Source of the DNA: Aquimarina muelleri DSM 19832
Lineage (GTDB): Bacteria > Bacteroidota > Bacteroidia > Flavobacteriales > Flavobacteriaceae
Direction of reading: 5' to 3'
Assembly (NCBI RefSeq): GCF_000430665.1
Contig: NZ_AUML01000032.1
Coordinates: 1 to 64,000, forward strand
DNA: 64,000 bases
Positions 35,877 through 45,350 of the stretch are shown one piece after another. Made by a program: the position numbers and the translations under genes. The notes beneath the pieces were generated by a model that saw nothing but the letters and a program-made list of their open reading frames with translations, was not told where the DNA came from and made no database searches. Numbering within the stretch: the stretch's first letter is position 1; the number at the start of each line of letters is the position of its first letter.

Positions 35877-36437
35877 ATGATTTCACTCCAACCCACAAAG
35901 GGAAATTTATTAATCGCAGAACCATCTATTATAGGTGATGTATCTTTTAATCGTTCAGTGGTTCTTTTGGCTGATCATGGTGATCAAGGCTCTATTGGAT
36001 TTATAATGAACAAACCTTTAGATTATTATCTTGCTGATCTTATACCTGAAATAGAAATTGAATTTAAAATATATAATGGTGGGCCTGTAGAGCAAGATAA
36101 TTTATACTTTATACACAAGATTCCTGATTTAATACCTAATAGTGTTGAGATATCAAGCGGAATTTATTGGGGTGGGGATTTTATTATTGTATCCAAACTT
36201 ATTGCTGAAAATAAAATAACTCCTAATGAAATTAGGTTTTTTCTGGGATACTCTGGCTGGGATTCAAAACAACTTAATCAAGAATTAGAAGCCAACTCTT
36301 GGGTTATTGTTGAAAATAATTATAAAAAGAATATTTTTGGTAAATCTTATGATACTTTCTGGAAAGAAAAAATGATAGAATTGGGTGGTGAATATTTGCT
36401 TTGGTCTAATGCCCCAGAAAATCCTGCTTATAATTAA
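35877..36437 (+). CDS. YqgE/AlgH-family protein
   Basis: The 186-residue product shows the UPF0301 pattern: KGNLLIAEPSIIGDVSFNRSVVLLADH, GSIGFIMNKPLDY, YNGGPVEQDNLYFIHK and RFFLGYSGWDSKQLNQELEANSWV. The family is widespread and its biochemical role remains unclear (AlgH was linked to alginate regulation in Pseudomonas). Its end overlaps the convergent aminotransferase gene end by four bases. Confidence 0.9.
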   Translation: MISLQPTKGNLLIAEPSIIGDVSFNRSVVLLADHGDQGSIGFIMNKPLDYYLADLIPEIEIEFKIYNGGPVEQDNLYFIHKIPDLIPNSVEISSGIYWGGDFIIVSKLIAENKITPNEIRFFLGYSGWDSKQLNQELEANSWVIVENNYKKNIFGKSYDTFWKEKMIELGGEYLLWSNAPENPAYN

Positions 36438-37282
36438 TCTCCCAACCTTACTCTAGTATTTAATATCCCTAATAATCTTTTACTGGTTTTGGTATCATAG
36501 TTCTTTTTCCTAAACTTTGTTATAGGTAAAATACCTGTAATTACATTAGTAATAAACAATTCATCTGCTTTTTGAAGTTCAAATGGAGAAATAGAAGCTT
36601 CTTCTAGTTGGTACTCTGGAAGTTTTTCAAAAATTCGTAACAATTGAGTTCTAACAATCCCTTTTATACATCCGTCTGCTAAAGGAGGTGTTTTTATTGT
36701 ATGACCTTTTACCAAAAACAAGTTACCGTTTAAGGCTTCGACAATCATTTTATTAGAGTTTATAAGTAAACAGCTATCAAAACCATTCTCTCTAGCAAAG
36801 ATCCCACCAAGAATATTTATCAATCTATTATTCGATTTTAGTGTAGATAGAAGATCTGCCGCTACATAATGATCTTTATATAGGGTAACTTCATACTCTT
36901 GTTCTTTAATCGTATAAAAATTAGATTGCAAATCCGAAACCGATATGGTATATTCTATTGCATTAGACAAAGGAGTATATAGCCCCCCTGAAACCCTATG
37001 TATCATTAGTTTTACTCGTGCTGAACTATTACTTAAACCATTTTTCACAATGATATCCATAATCTCTTGCTGCAAAAATTCTGGAGTAAATTGCATTGGT
37101 ATTTGCATCCTAAGAATACGCATTGAAGACATTAATCTAAAATAATGATCTTCCCAAAATAAAATTTCTCCAGAATTAACTCGTATAGTTTCAAATAAAG
37201 CATCCCCGTAATTATACCCTCTGTTGTGAGTAGTTAGTAAGGCTTTATCGTCTTCTAATAAATTTCCATTAATATTAATCAT
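36434..37282 (-). CDS. Class IV PLP aminotransferase
   Basis: The 282-residue fold-type-IV enzyme has the opening HNRGYNYGDALFETIRV, the Lys region LSTLKSNNRLINILGG, and the late DGCIKGIVRTQLL and ADELFITNVITGILPI segments. Such proteins are branched-chain or D-amino-acid aminotransferases or aminodeoxychorismate lyases (PabC); the sequence alone does not decide. A lyase role is favoured by its length and by comparable Flavobacteriia annotations. Confidence 0.8.
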   Translation of the reverse strand: MININGNLLEDDKALLTTHNRGYNYGDALFETIRVNSGEILFWEDHYFRLMSSMRILRMQIPMQFTPEFLQQEIMDIIVKNGLSNSSARVKLMIHRVSGGLYTPLSNAIEYTISVSDLQSNFYTIKEQEYEVTLYKDHYVAADLLSTLKSNNRLINILGGIFARENGFDSCLLINSNKMIVEALNGNLFLVKGHTIKTPPLADGCIKGIVRTQLLRIFEKLPEYQLEEASISPFELQKADELFITNVITGILPITKFRKKNYDTKTSKRLLGILNTRVRLGD

Positions 37283-37342
37283 AAAAAAATTCCCATAAAC
37301 ATATCTTTATGGGTTGTAAAAATTAGTTTATAAAAAGAATGT

Positions 37343-37735
37343 TTATGCTGATCCTAAAACTTGTTTAAGGTTGCTAATCATATTATCCCAAAGCATTTTA
37401 CTTTCAGAAATCTCATCTTCTTCAGAATAATCGGTAATCATAAGAGAAACATCCTTTGTTATTTCATCTACTTGAATACGTAATTCGAAAAAATAATCGT
37501 TTCCTTCTTCTTCATCTTCTACCCATCTAAATTTAATTCTCTCCCCGCTTTTTCGACTTAAGAGTTTTGCTTCTTCTTCAGAATCATCCCAGATAAATGT
37601 AAATAGCTCTCCCCTAGAGTTTACGTTGTCAGCAAACCACTCTGATAACCCAGATGGTGTTGAAATGTATTGATACAATAGTTGCGGTGATGACTGTACC
37701 ACAAATTCAAGTTCATATTTTGTTTTTTCAGACAT
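37343..37735 (-). CDS. START/AHSA1-like domain protein
   Basis: The 130-residue product has the SRPBCC pattern: the opening KTKYELEFVVQSSPQLLYQYISTPSGLSEWFADNV, an acidic middle, and a C-terminal helix KMLWDNMISNLKQVLGSA. The acidic loop is very Glu-rich. The start at MSEKTKY is preferred over one eight codons upstream. It probably binds a hydrophobic ligand; function unknown. Confidence 0.75.
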   Translation of the reverse strand: MSEKTKYELEFVVQSSPQLLYQYISTPSGLSEWFADNVNSRGELFTFIWDDSEEEAKLLSRKSGERIKFRWVEDEEEGNDYFFELRIQVDEITKDVSLMITDYSEEDEISESKMLWDNMISNLKQVLGSA

Positions 37736-37820
37736 ATCATATAATTGTTGGTAAGCCAATATATAGATTAATTATATACTTTGAAAGGACATTGAAAAAA
37801 AAATTAATTATGCATAAATG

Positions 37821-37851
37821 TTTGCCACATTCTAATTTGTTTTTATATTTG
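37821..37851 (+). promoter_or_regulatory. Consensus promoter upstream of the CAU tRNA
   Basis: TTTG (37821-37824) and TATATTTG (37844-37851) are exactly 19 bases apart, a full match to the Bacteroidota primary-sigma consensus. The start of transcription would be near 37858, about 80 bases before the tRNA. Confidence 0.6.
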
Positions 37852-37937
37852 CACCCTCTTAAAAGAGTTCTGTAATAAACACTCTATATAACAATAGTAA
37901 TTTTATATAAGTTTTGTTACTGTGAATAAAAAAATTT

Positions 37938-38011
37938 GGCGAGGTAGCTCAGTTGGTTAGAGCGTCGGATTCATAACCCGGAGGTCGGGGGATCGTGCCC
38001 CCCTCTCGCTA
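37938..38011 (+). tRNA. tRNA with CAU anticodon (probably tRNA-Met)
   Basis: The 74-base cloverleaf has GGCGAGG pairing with TCTCGCT, a TAGCTCAGTTGGTTAGAGC D-arm, an anticodon loop TTCATAA, and the T-arm GGGGGATCGTGCCCCC. The CCA end is not encoded. CAU could also denote Ile2 after lysidine modification; the D- and anticodon-arm sequences suit elongator Met. The anticodon stem has one A-C mismatch next to the loop. Confidence 0.9.
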
Positions 38012-38027
38012 CTAGGAACAACAAAAG

Positions 38028-38056
38028 AAAGCTGACTTTAACGAGTCGGCTTTTTT
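38028..38056 (+). terminator. Terminator after the tRNA
   Basis: AAGCTGACT pairs with AGTCGGCTT (one G-U pair), followed by TTTTTT. It lies 17 bases beyond the tRNA. Confidence 0.8.
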
Positions 38057-38231
38057 ATTTTATGTACTGTCCCGTCCCGTCCTATATATCGATTTTAGCT
38101 GATTGTTACAATACATCCTTTTCGAAGTTAACGCAAGATCATAATTGGTTAATGTATATAGATATAACCTACTAGCTTAACCCTATGCATGATAGGATAT
38201 TAAAATACGCTAATCCAAGTGCTTTTTATTA

Positions 38232-39035
38232 TTACTGTAACCTGTTTAACAGCTCTTTTGCTTCTTTATATTTATAATTTTGAGGATTTTTCGATAGGAT
38301 TTGCAACTGCGTTTTAGCTTCTTCAACTTTATTTATCTTTAAATAAGTTAAAGAAAGATACCAATATGCTTTCGACGCATCCAAAGTATCGCTGCCAAGT
38401 AGTTTTTCAAAACTTTTTATCGCTGCTTCATTTTGATTTAATTCTAATTGAGTAACTCCTATATATAATAAAACTTGTGGATTACTTTGTGTAGCGTTTT
38501 GGGATACATAAGACTTAAATACTGTTAATGCTGTACTATATTGTTTTTTTCTAAAAAGTATTTCTCCTTCAGATAAACTTGTAACACCATCCCTTAAGCT
38601 TAATGACGGAAGATCATTCCAGTTTTTATGTTCTGCATACAAACTTTTAGCATCTATATCTTTGTTTAATTGTACAAAAACAAATAAACCTAACACCAAC
38701 AATGCAGCTATAGACCCTGCATACAATACTATCTTTTTAATTTTTGTAGAAAAAGCATTAAAATAGGCATCTTCTGCTTTTTGTATATTTTTGGATATCG
38801 ATTGTCCTTTTTCGCTTTTCAAGAAAGTTACATAGGTAGTAATTCTATCATTTTGTGTTGCGCTATTAGATATCTCCCAATCTGCATCATTATATAAGGT
38901 ATACATTTCCTTATATATTTTAAATTCTTTTTGTGCTGTAGGATCTAACTCTATTTTTTTTTCAAAAATTTTATTTTCTTCCACAGTCATCTCTCCGTTC
39001 AGATACGTTTCTATTTCTTTCTCTAAATTATTCAT
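38232..39035 (-). CDS. Membrane-anchored TPR protein, probable anti-sigma factor
   Basis: The 267-residue product has an N-terminal cytoplasmic anti-sigma-like helical part (residues ~1-95, LEKEIETYLNGEMTVEENKIFEKKIELDP), one transmembrane helix (~102-122: VLYAGSIAALLVLGLFVFV), and an extracytoplasmic TPR region (~150-265). It overlaps the sigma-factor gene by four bases, as expected for a sigma/anti-sigma pair. No ZAS zinc motif is visible, so the class is atypical. I infer signalling through the TPR part to the bound sigma factor. Confidence 0.7.
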   Translation of the reverse strand: MNNLEKEIETYLNGEMTVEENKIFEKKIELDPTAQKEFKIYKEMYTLYNDADWEISNSATQNDRITTYVTFLKSEKGQSISKNIQKAEDAYFNAFSTKIKKIVLYAGSIAALLVLGLFVFVQLNKDIDAKSLYAEHKNWNDLPSLSLRDGVTSLSEGEILFRKKQYSTALTVFKSYVSQNATQSNPQVLLYIGVTQLELNQNEAAIKSFEKLLGSDTLDASKAYWYLSLTYLKINKVEEAKTQLQILSKNPQNYKYKEAKELLNRLQ

Positions 39036-39604
39036 AACTCCTTTAATTCATTATATCGAGAATCGGTTTGTATAGCTTCTTTAAGCTTTGATTTACATTT
39101 AAAAATACGTTGTCTAACCGTATTTTCTGTAGCATATCCTAATGTATCCGCTATTTTAGAATACGGTATCTTATTAAAAAAAAACTGAAGTATTTTTCTG
39201 CAATTTTCTGATATTTCTTCTAGTTTTTGTTGAAACAACTCCCATTTTTCTTGCTCATAAGCTGCTAAAGCTATCTCTCTTTCTTCATGTACTAGATCTA
39301 TAACTGTAGAATTTGTTACCCTAGATTTATGAATTTTAACTTCTCGTCGCCAAACATTTTTACAGGTAGTAAAAAAATAGCCTTCAAAACTAGAAGTTAT
39401 TACAAAATCTTTTGCTTGTGCTCTAACAGATAATTGTAGTAGTGATTTTTGCATAACATCCTTAGCATCTTCTTCTGTACCATCGTGAGTTCGCACATAG
39501 GTAAAAACTTTTGGGTATACTTTTTTATAAATCTCTTTGATTCCTACCTCATTTCCATTAATAAGGCTTTCTAATAAGTAATTATCATACTTTTGGGCAC
39601 TCAT
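39032..39604 (-). CDS. ECF-like RNA polymerase sigma factor
   Basis: The 190-residue protein has sigma region 2 (IKEIYKKVYPKVFTYVRTHDGTEEDAKDVMQKSLLQL, FEGYFFTTCKNVWRREV) and region 4 (ENCRKILQFFFNKIPYSKIADTLGYATENTVRQRIFKCKSKL). It fits extracytoplasmic-function sigma factors. It shares its transcript with the TPR membrane protein and is divergent from a protease/CHAT pair, which are natural candidates for its regulon. Confidence 0.9.
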   Translation of the reverse strand: MSAQKYDNYLLESLINGNEVGIKEIYKKVYPKVFTYVRTHDGTEEDAKDVMQKSLLQLSVRAQAKDFVITSSFEGYFFTTCKNVWRREVKIHKSRVTNSTVIDLVHEEREIALAAYEQEKWELFQQKLEEISENCRKILQFFFNKIPYSKIADTLGYATENTVRQRIFKCKSKLKEAIQTDSRYNELKEL

Positions 39605-39951
39605 GTACTACAAAGATTGGTTAGGTTAGATCTAAATTTAGGTACTATTTGTGGCTTTACCAACGTACCATATTACAAACTTAGATATAATTTTGAGATT
39701 TGCACAAGGGAAAAAACCTGATTTATTAAAATCTATAATGTTTCTATCCTATTAAAACAACCATAAAAACATACTGTTCTATTTTATCCTCTATACTCCT
39801 TAATAACCATGAAATAAAAAAAATAATAACATTTGAGGGTAACATTTCATTTATTTTGTGCTCTTGTTTGCAAATATTTATAAACCAAAAATATATCAAA
39901 GCTCTCGGGGAAGGAAAATTATACTTTGATGTATATTAAAATTTAAAAAAC
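39605..39951. other. Divergent control region of the sigma and protease genes
   Basis: No gene is seen in this 347-base gap between the sigma-factor gene and the subtilase gene. It is AT-rich and should contain promoters for both sides. I cannot name a sigma-specific motif by eye. Confidence 0.35.
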
Positions 39952-41271
39952 ATGAAAAAAAGTATTGGATTTATTATGGTATTATGTCTACTAGTAGTAT
40001 GGGGATGCACCACAGACGAAGGTAATTTTATTGAAAATGAAGTAAAACAAAATATTACAAAAAGTACAGGGAATGTTCCTATACCTGACATAGTAAATAA
40101 TCAAATAGTAATTAAGTTTAACAACCCATTATTACCTTCAAATCAAAAACAGGCAATAAGAGATACTATCCAAGCTCGACACAAATTCACAATACAAAGC
40201 ATCGAAGTTTGTGACTGTGATCCTAATGGCCCAGAATTATGGACTATAGGTATTACACAAATTGGTTTTTTGGGAGTTGAAGAGCTCGTTAAAAATTTGG
40301 ATAGTAACGCTTCTGAAGGAGGTGTAGAAGGAGATCTTCAGTTTTATATTAATATAAGTAACAATCCTTTGTCAGGATTATACTCTAGCTCTATGAGTTC
40401 TAAAATTGCAACCAATAGTAGTACAGATAATGTGAATATTGCGATTTTAGATACAGGTATAGATTATAGTTATTTCTCTGGACAATTTCTATATAATACA
40501 CAAAACACCAATAATGGCGCTTCTGGTATTTCTGGTTGGGATTTTGTAAACCATGATAAAGATATACAAGATGATCATGGTCATGGAAGTATTGTTGCCA
40601 AAGTTATTACTACAGAATTAGATATTACCAATACTCCATATAATATACTAGCTGTTAAAGCATTTGACAAAAGAGGAAAAGCGACCTATTTTGATGTTGT
40701 TTGCGGAATGAATTATATATCAAAACTTACCAATATTCATATAATCAATATGAGTTTTGGTTGGTATGGAAGAAACCAACAGTCTATCTTAAGAAATTTA
40801 ATGGATGATGTAAAAAACAATACTTTAATAATTACTTCTGCTGGTAACCTTGGGCTAAATACAGACGAAATCGAGAATATGCATTTTCCATCGGGTTATA
40901 GGCTAGATAACACAATAGCGATTGGTGGGTATGAGTTAGAATCAGAACAACAAAATCATTGGGGAGTACAAGACATATTAGATCGGATTATAATCCATAA
41001 ATCTAACTATGGTTCTGAGAATATAAATCTCGTTGCTCCTTTGGATGGATATAATCTTGTTTTTAATACGCAAGCAGGAAATCGAATAGAAACCGTTCAT
41101 CCTATCGGAACCTCTTTTTCTGCTGCCTATGTTACTGCAAAAGTAGCAGAATTACATGATAGAGAGCTTTCTGTTTCTGATCTTAAGAATCAAATAATGC
41201 TTACTACACATAGCTTACAAAGAATACAAGCATCTATAATGGATGGCAACGTATTAGTACGAAATCATTAG
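39952..41271 (+). CDS. Subtilisin-like (S8) serine protease lipoprotein
   Basis: The 439-residue product has a lipoprotein signal (GFIMVLCLLVVWGC), a propeptide-like region (~25-150, VIKFNNPLL...QARHKFTIQSI) and an S8 catalytic domain. Catalytic residues are D167 (ILDTGIDYSYF), H211 (DDHGHGS) and S388 (IGTSFSAAYVTA), with an oxyanion TSAGNLG. It is probably anchored at the outer or inner membrane facing the periplasm or surface. It lies next to a CHAT protein and a sigma/anti-sigma pair and may cleave one of them. A terminator separates it from the CHAT gene, so they are transcribed separately. Confidence 0.9.
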   Translation: MKKSIGFIMVLCLLVVWGCTTDEGNFIENEVKQNITKSTGNVPIPDIVNNQIVIKFNNPLLPSNQKQAIRDTIQARHKFTIQSIEVCDCDPNGPELWTIGITQIGFLGVEELVKNLDSNASEGGVEGDLQFYINISNNPLSGLYSSSMSSKIATNSSTDNVNIAILDTGIDYSYFSGQFLYNTQNTNNGASGISGWDFVNHDKDIQDDHGHGSIVAKVITTELDITNTPYNILAVKAFDKRGKATYFDVVCGMNYISKLTNIHIINMSFGWYGRNQQSILRNLMDDVKNNTLIITSAGNLGLNTDEIENMHFPSGYRLDNTIAIGGYELESEQQNHWGVQDILDRIIIHKSNYGSENINLVAPLDGYNLVFNTQAGNRIETVHPIGTSFSAAYVTAKVAELHDRELSVSDLKNQIMLTTHSLQRIQASIMDGNVLVRNH

Positions 41272-41317
41272 AATAGAAATATTTAATTATAGTACAGAAA
41301 ATTTTAAAAGAAACCAT

Positions 41318-41362
41318 AAAAAAAGAGTACCAGACATGTTATGCATTTGGTACTCTTTTTTT
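41318..41362 (+). terminator. Terminator after the subtilase gene
   Basis: AAAAAAAGAGTACCA pairs with TGGTACTCTTTTTTT around a 15-base loop. It lies 47 bases past the stop. Confidence 0.9.
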
Positions 41363-41433
41363 ATTTTAAATAACTACAAATTTTTCTCTTCCATAGAATT
41401 TGTATTCCTATAATAAAATTATAATTTTATTAC

Positions 41434-44175
41434 ATGAAATACAGACTCGTTGTTTATTTATATTTATTTACTTTTTTTTCTTATTCACAAGATTACAAAA
41501 TTTTTCAAAAAAAATTATCCCCCAATATTCCTTTAGAAATAGCTGAACAGAAAATTGACTCTTTTGTCAACAATGCTACAAAAATTTTACCTCCGATTGA
41601 AATAGCAGATCATTACCATGAATACGGATTGTGGTATTTCCAAAAATGGAATATCATTAAAGATATTACTCTTTTAGAAAAAGCATTTTTTTATACTGAG
41701 AAGTCAAAAAACATTAAAAAAGCAATATCTAACATTGATCAACAATCGCTAAATAAGACTTTATACAATTTAGGTCATTTCAGCTTTAGAAAGCATGATT
41801 TTTTTGAAGCCATAAAGTATTATTCTGAAATAATCAAGGCAAATGGAACTAAAAAAAGACTCCTCTTTTCTCACATAGCACTAGGAGAAACTTATACAAA
41901 AATTGGAGATTTTCATAAAGCTTTACATATTTTAGAAAAAGGAATTGAACTAGCCGGAAGTGATAAACTTTATCAAAAAAATATAATAGATGGATATATA
42001 CAACTAGCAGATACATATTCACTAATGGGGTATGAAGAATATTCTTCAGAAATTCAATCAAATTTACAAAAGGCAGACTCTATTTTAGATTTGGTTTCAT
42101 TTAATACAATACGTCATAAAAACTATATCTATCAAATAGAAGGAAATCGGTTACTTAAAACTAAAAAATATCTGCAAGCTAATTTCTTTTTTCATAAAAC
42201 TTTAGAAAATTTATATTCTGGCGATTCTTATAACAAAGCAATTACCTATAATAGTCTTGGAGTATCATTCCATAATTTACGAAAATTAGATAGTGCACAA
42301 TTTTATATACAAAAATCAATTTCTGTAGCCCCAAATTTCACTCCCGCACATGAAAATATGGGCGATTTATACATAGAACAAAAAGATTTTATTAAAGGAT
42401 TACAGGCATATCAAAAAGCAATTGACTATTCTGTTTCTAATGATAAAAATTCAGGATATAAAAATTTGATAACAATTCAAGAATTAGAGGTAACAGTTAA
42501 CAAATATGATTTATTACATCACCTCATCCAAAAAGCCAATGGGTGGATGCAATATTACCTTTATGATAAGGATAAAAACCACCTCATAGAAGCTTTAGAA
42601 ACTTTTAAATTAGCAGACAAACTAGTAGATATTATTCGTTTTGAAAGTACGGAGTATAAATCTAAATTGTTTTGGCGAGAGCAAGGAGCGTCTTTATATA
42701 GGAAAGCAGTAGAAACTTGTTATCTACTTAAGAAGCCAGAAGAAGCCTACTATTTTATGGAAAAAAATAAGGCGTTATTATTACTGGAAGATATCACCAA
42801 TGAGCAAGCTAAAGAAAATACCAAACTACCTGTGGTGATTGCAAAACGAGAGTTTGCACTAAAGAAAGAAATATATCTATCCGAAAACGAATTAAATAGT
42901 TCTCAAAAACAACCAAAGGATAGTATCCAGATTATAAAAGACAAGGTATATAAAAATAAGCGTTTGTATGAACAATTTGTAGACTCTATATCTAAAATAT
43001 ACCCAGAATATGCTGTAAATAAAAAGAAAATAACGGTATTACCACATTATACCTTTACCACAAAATACATTTTAGAGGATGAAGTGGTACTACAATATAT
43101 ACTAGATAAAGACCATGGATATGGTTTACTTACCTCCTCTAACAAATCTATTTTTTTTGAGATTAAAGATGTACCTGTACTTATAGAGGATATTAAACTT
43201 TTACGTAAGCAATCTTCACAATGGTTTGTTCATCAAGAACAAGTAACTGCATACCAAAAAAATGCGAATAGCATATTCCAAAAATTAATACCTCCTAGTG
43301 TACATACTTTAGTAAAAGGGAAAAAAATAACCATAGTACCAGATTATACCTTGCAACAAATCTCTTTTGATGCATTAACTACCTCTGCACAACCGCACAG
43401 TTATTTTATAAAAGATGCCGAGATACGTTATGCGTATTCGATGTCATATCTAGATAGAAAAGAACAGGTTACAAATATCTCAAAATACCCGTTTATAGGT
43501 TTTGCTCCCGTAACTTTTTCTAACAACAAATTAGGAGATCTACCTCTTAGTAAAGACGAAGTACTCTCGATTTCGAGTTTATACAACGGTGATACAATCC
43601 TTGAAGAAAAGGCTACCAAAGCTAATTTTCTGGACACTATTCAAGCATATAAAGTCATACACCTGTCTACACATGCCGATATTGGTGATATTGTAGATCC
43701 CTGGATTGCTTTTAGGGATCAAAAACTATCTTTACATGAAATTTATGCTACTAAAAATCAATCGGATATGGTAGTATTAAGTGCTTGTAAAACTTCTTTA
43801 GGAGAATTAAAACTAGGCGAAGGGATTATGAGTCTTGCCAGAGGTTTTTTTCATTCTGGTGCAAAAAGTGTAGTCTCTTCTTTATGGGCAACTAATGATA
43901 AATCGAGCCAGGAATTGATGCTGGATTTTTACAAAAAGCTAGATAAAGGAGAAACTAAAGCATCTGCTTTACGTAATGCTAAATTAGACTATATACGTAC
44001 GCATACTGGTAGTGAATTATCCCCTTTTTACTGGGGATCTTTAATCCTTATTGGAGACAACTCCCCTATTACTTTATCACAAAACACCTATTACTGGTAT
44101 TGGGCTGGTTCGCTAGCTCTTTTAATGCTTATTATTAGTGTTTTTTATATAAGACGAAAAAAACAAAAAGGCTAA
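41434..44175 (+). CDS. TPR-CHAT caspase-like membrane protein
   Basis: The 913-residue product has a weak N-terminal export signal (RLVVYLYLFTFFSYSQ), many TPR repeats (~90-470: NLGHFSFRKHDFFEAIKYYSEI, HENMGDLYIEQKDFIKGLQAYQKAI), a coiled region (~450-520), and a C-terminal CHAT peptidase domain (~560-880). Catalytic His and Cys are H747 (HLSTHAD) and C785 (LSACKTS). A final transmembrane helix (YWAGSLALLMLIISVFYI) ends in RRKKQKG. The layout puts the TPR and CHAT parts outside the cytoplasm, anchored by the C-terminus. CHAT domains are caspase relatives; the target here is unknown. Confidence 0.88.
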   Translation: MKYRLVVYLYLFTFFSYSQDYKIFQKKLSPNIPLEIAEQKIDSFVNNATKILPPIEIADHYHEYGLWYFQKWNIIKDITLLEKAFFYTEKSKNIKKAISNIDQQSLNKTLYNLGHFSFRKHDFFEAIKYYSEIIKANGTKKRLLFSHIALGETYTKIGDFHKALHILEKGIELAGSDKLYQKNIIDGYIQLADTYSLMGYEEYSSEIQSNLQKADSILDLVSFNTIRHKNYIYQIEGNRLLKTKKYLQANFFFHKTLENLYSGDSYNKAITYNSLGVSFHNLRKLDSAQFYIQKSISVAPNFTPAHENMGDLYIEQKDFIKGLQAYQKAIDYSVSNDKNSGYKNLITIQELEVTVNKYDLLHHLIQKANGWMQYYLYDKDKNHLIEALETFKLADKLVDIIRFESTEYKSKLFWREQGASLYRKAVETCYLLKKPEEAYYFMEKNKALLLLEDITNEQAKENTKLPVVIAKREFALKKEIYLSENELNSSQKQPKDSIQIIKDKVYKNKRLYEQFVDSISKIYPEYAVNKKKITVLPHYTFTTKYILEDEVVLQYILDKDHGYGLLTSSNKSIFFEIKDVPVLIEDIKLLRKQSSQWFVHQEQVTAYQKNANSIFQKLIPPSVHTLVKGKKITIVPDYTLQQISFDALTTSAQPHSYFIKDAEIRYAYSMSYLDRKEQVTNISKYPFIGFAPVTFSNNKLGDLPLSKDEVLSISSLYNGDTILEEKATKANFLDTIQAYKVIHLSTHADIGDIVDPWIAFRDQKLSLHEIYATKNQSDMVVLSACKTSLGELKLGEGIMSLARGFFHSGAKSVVSSLWATNDKSSQELMLDFYKKLDKGETKASALRNAKLDYIRTHTGSELSPFYWGSLILIGDNSPITLSQNTYYWYWAGSLALLMLIISVFYIRRKKQKG

Positions 44176-44199
44176 ACGATTATATAATCTATTTAGCCT
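44169..44199 (+). terminator. Terminator overlapping the CHAT gene stop
   Basis: AGGCTAAA pairs with TTTAGCCT, followed by a T-rich tract. The stop codon (44173-44175) lies inside the first arm. Confidence 0.65.
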
Positions 44200-44232
44200 C
44201 TTTTCTTAAAACAACATGAAATTTTTATCTTG

Positions 44233-45210
44233 TTAATAAAACATGGTTGTGCCTACAGTATTAGGAGTTGCTGGATACCAATGTGCCCAATGCTTTGAAA
44301 ATCCATCACGTTCATAAAATTCTGCTGGAATAAACCCAGCACTCCAATCATATATATCCATAGCTTCAAGGCAGTTGCAGTAATTATGACTTTTTTTGCC
44401 AAATGCAAGAGGTGCTGTAAAAGCTTCTTTTTTGGTATACGTCATATCAAATTCTAGTCGATTATCTGTTTTCACATCTTTCCATTGACTCCACCATAAA
44501 ACCTTTGACCACACTTGTGTTTTAGTAACAGAACCAATAGAACTATAATGCGGATAAAAACCAGTCCATTGTCTGGCGATCATTCTAGCTTTTCTACCAT
44601 TAAATAAAATTATTTCTCTTTCATTAGTGTTTGCCTTTGCTTGCTCCACAGTATTCTTATGTTTATATACTTTTAGATTATCCCCAAAGGTAATAGTAGT
44701 ACCACTTTTAATTTCAATTTCTCTGGCATTGTATGCTTCTATAAATTTTATTATTTCTGAAGAATTACCAGAAGTATAGGTATATACAAAATCCCCATCG
44801 ATTCTAAATATATGCCTACCGATACGCAATTCTCCTTTCGAATTTAACATGGAAAGTAAAACACTATCTGGTGAATCTACTATAGCGATATCTTCTTTTT
44901 TAAGCCCTAGTTTTTCTGCTTCTGTTTTTTCTAAACTCTTATAAATGAGTAATAATGATAATCTACCTTCTTTTTCAAAAACTGTTCTGGCTTCCTCTAA
45001 TAGATTTTCTTTATTTTCTATTCTGTTTTTAATAAACTCTCTAAATTCATCTTCGGAAGCAAAACTTAACATCGAGGAATCTATAGCTTTAATTGTTTGA
45101 GATTGTGTTTCTTTAGTTTCTTCTATACTATGTGTTTCTGTTATTGTATCATCTTGAGAACATGCAGTAATTAATAGTCCGAAAATTGCCATTTTAAAAA
45201 ATTGTTTCAT
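44233..45210 (-). CDS. Lipoprotein of unknown function
   Basis: The 325-residue product has a lipoprotein signal (KMAIFGLLITAC), a low-complexity Thr/Glu spacer, a helical region (SEDEFREFIKNRIENKENLLEEARTVF) and a C-terminal part rich in Trp/Tyr/His (VWSKVLWWSQWK, KHWAHWYPA) with Cys-x-Cys (YCNCLEAM). It resembles DUF4848-type Bacteroidota lipoproteins in layout, but I am not sure of the family. It is divergent from nothing and convergent with the CHAT gene; its upstream neighbour is a T9SS cargo. Function unknown. Confidence 0.55.
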   Translation of the reverse strand: MKQFFKMAIFGLLITACSQDDTITETHSIEETKETQSQTIKAIDSSMLSFASEDEFREFIKNRIENKENLLEEARTVFEKEGRLSLLLIYKSLEKTEAEKLGLKKEDIAIVDSPDSVLLSMLNSKGELRIGRHIFRIDGDFVYTYTSGNSSEIIKFIEAYNAREIEIKSGTTITFGDNLKVYKHKNTVEQAKANTNEREIILFNGRKARMIARQWTGFYPHYSSIGSVTKTQVWSKVLWWSQWKDVKTDNRLEFDMTYTKKEAFTAPLAFGKKSHNYCNCLEAMDIYDWSAGFIPAEFYERDGFSKHWAHWYPATPNTVGTTMFY

Positions 45211-45350
45211 TTTATGGTTTTTTAAATGTGTTAATTGATTTATATAAGGTTTATATTTATTTACTCTTATTCTTTTGTTACCTTAGGTTAAACCATCTAA
45301 TGAACTACCCCCATAATTCACCAAATGGTTATCTAACCTGCTTTATTTTT

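Noticed and set aside
37938-38011. tRNA-Ile2 (lysidine-modified CAU)
   Set aside because: Cannot be excluded from the anticodon alone, but arm sequences look more like elongator tRNA-Met.
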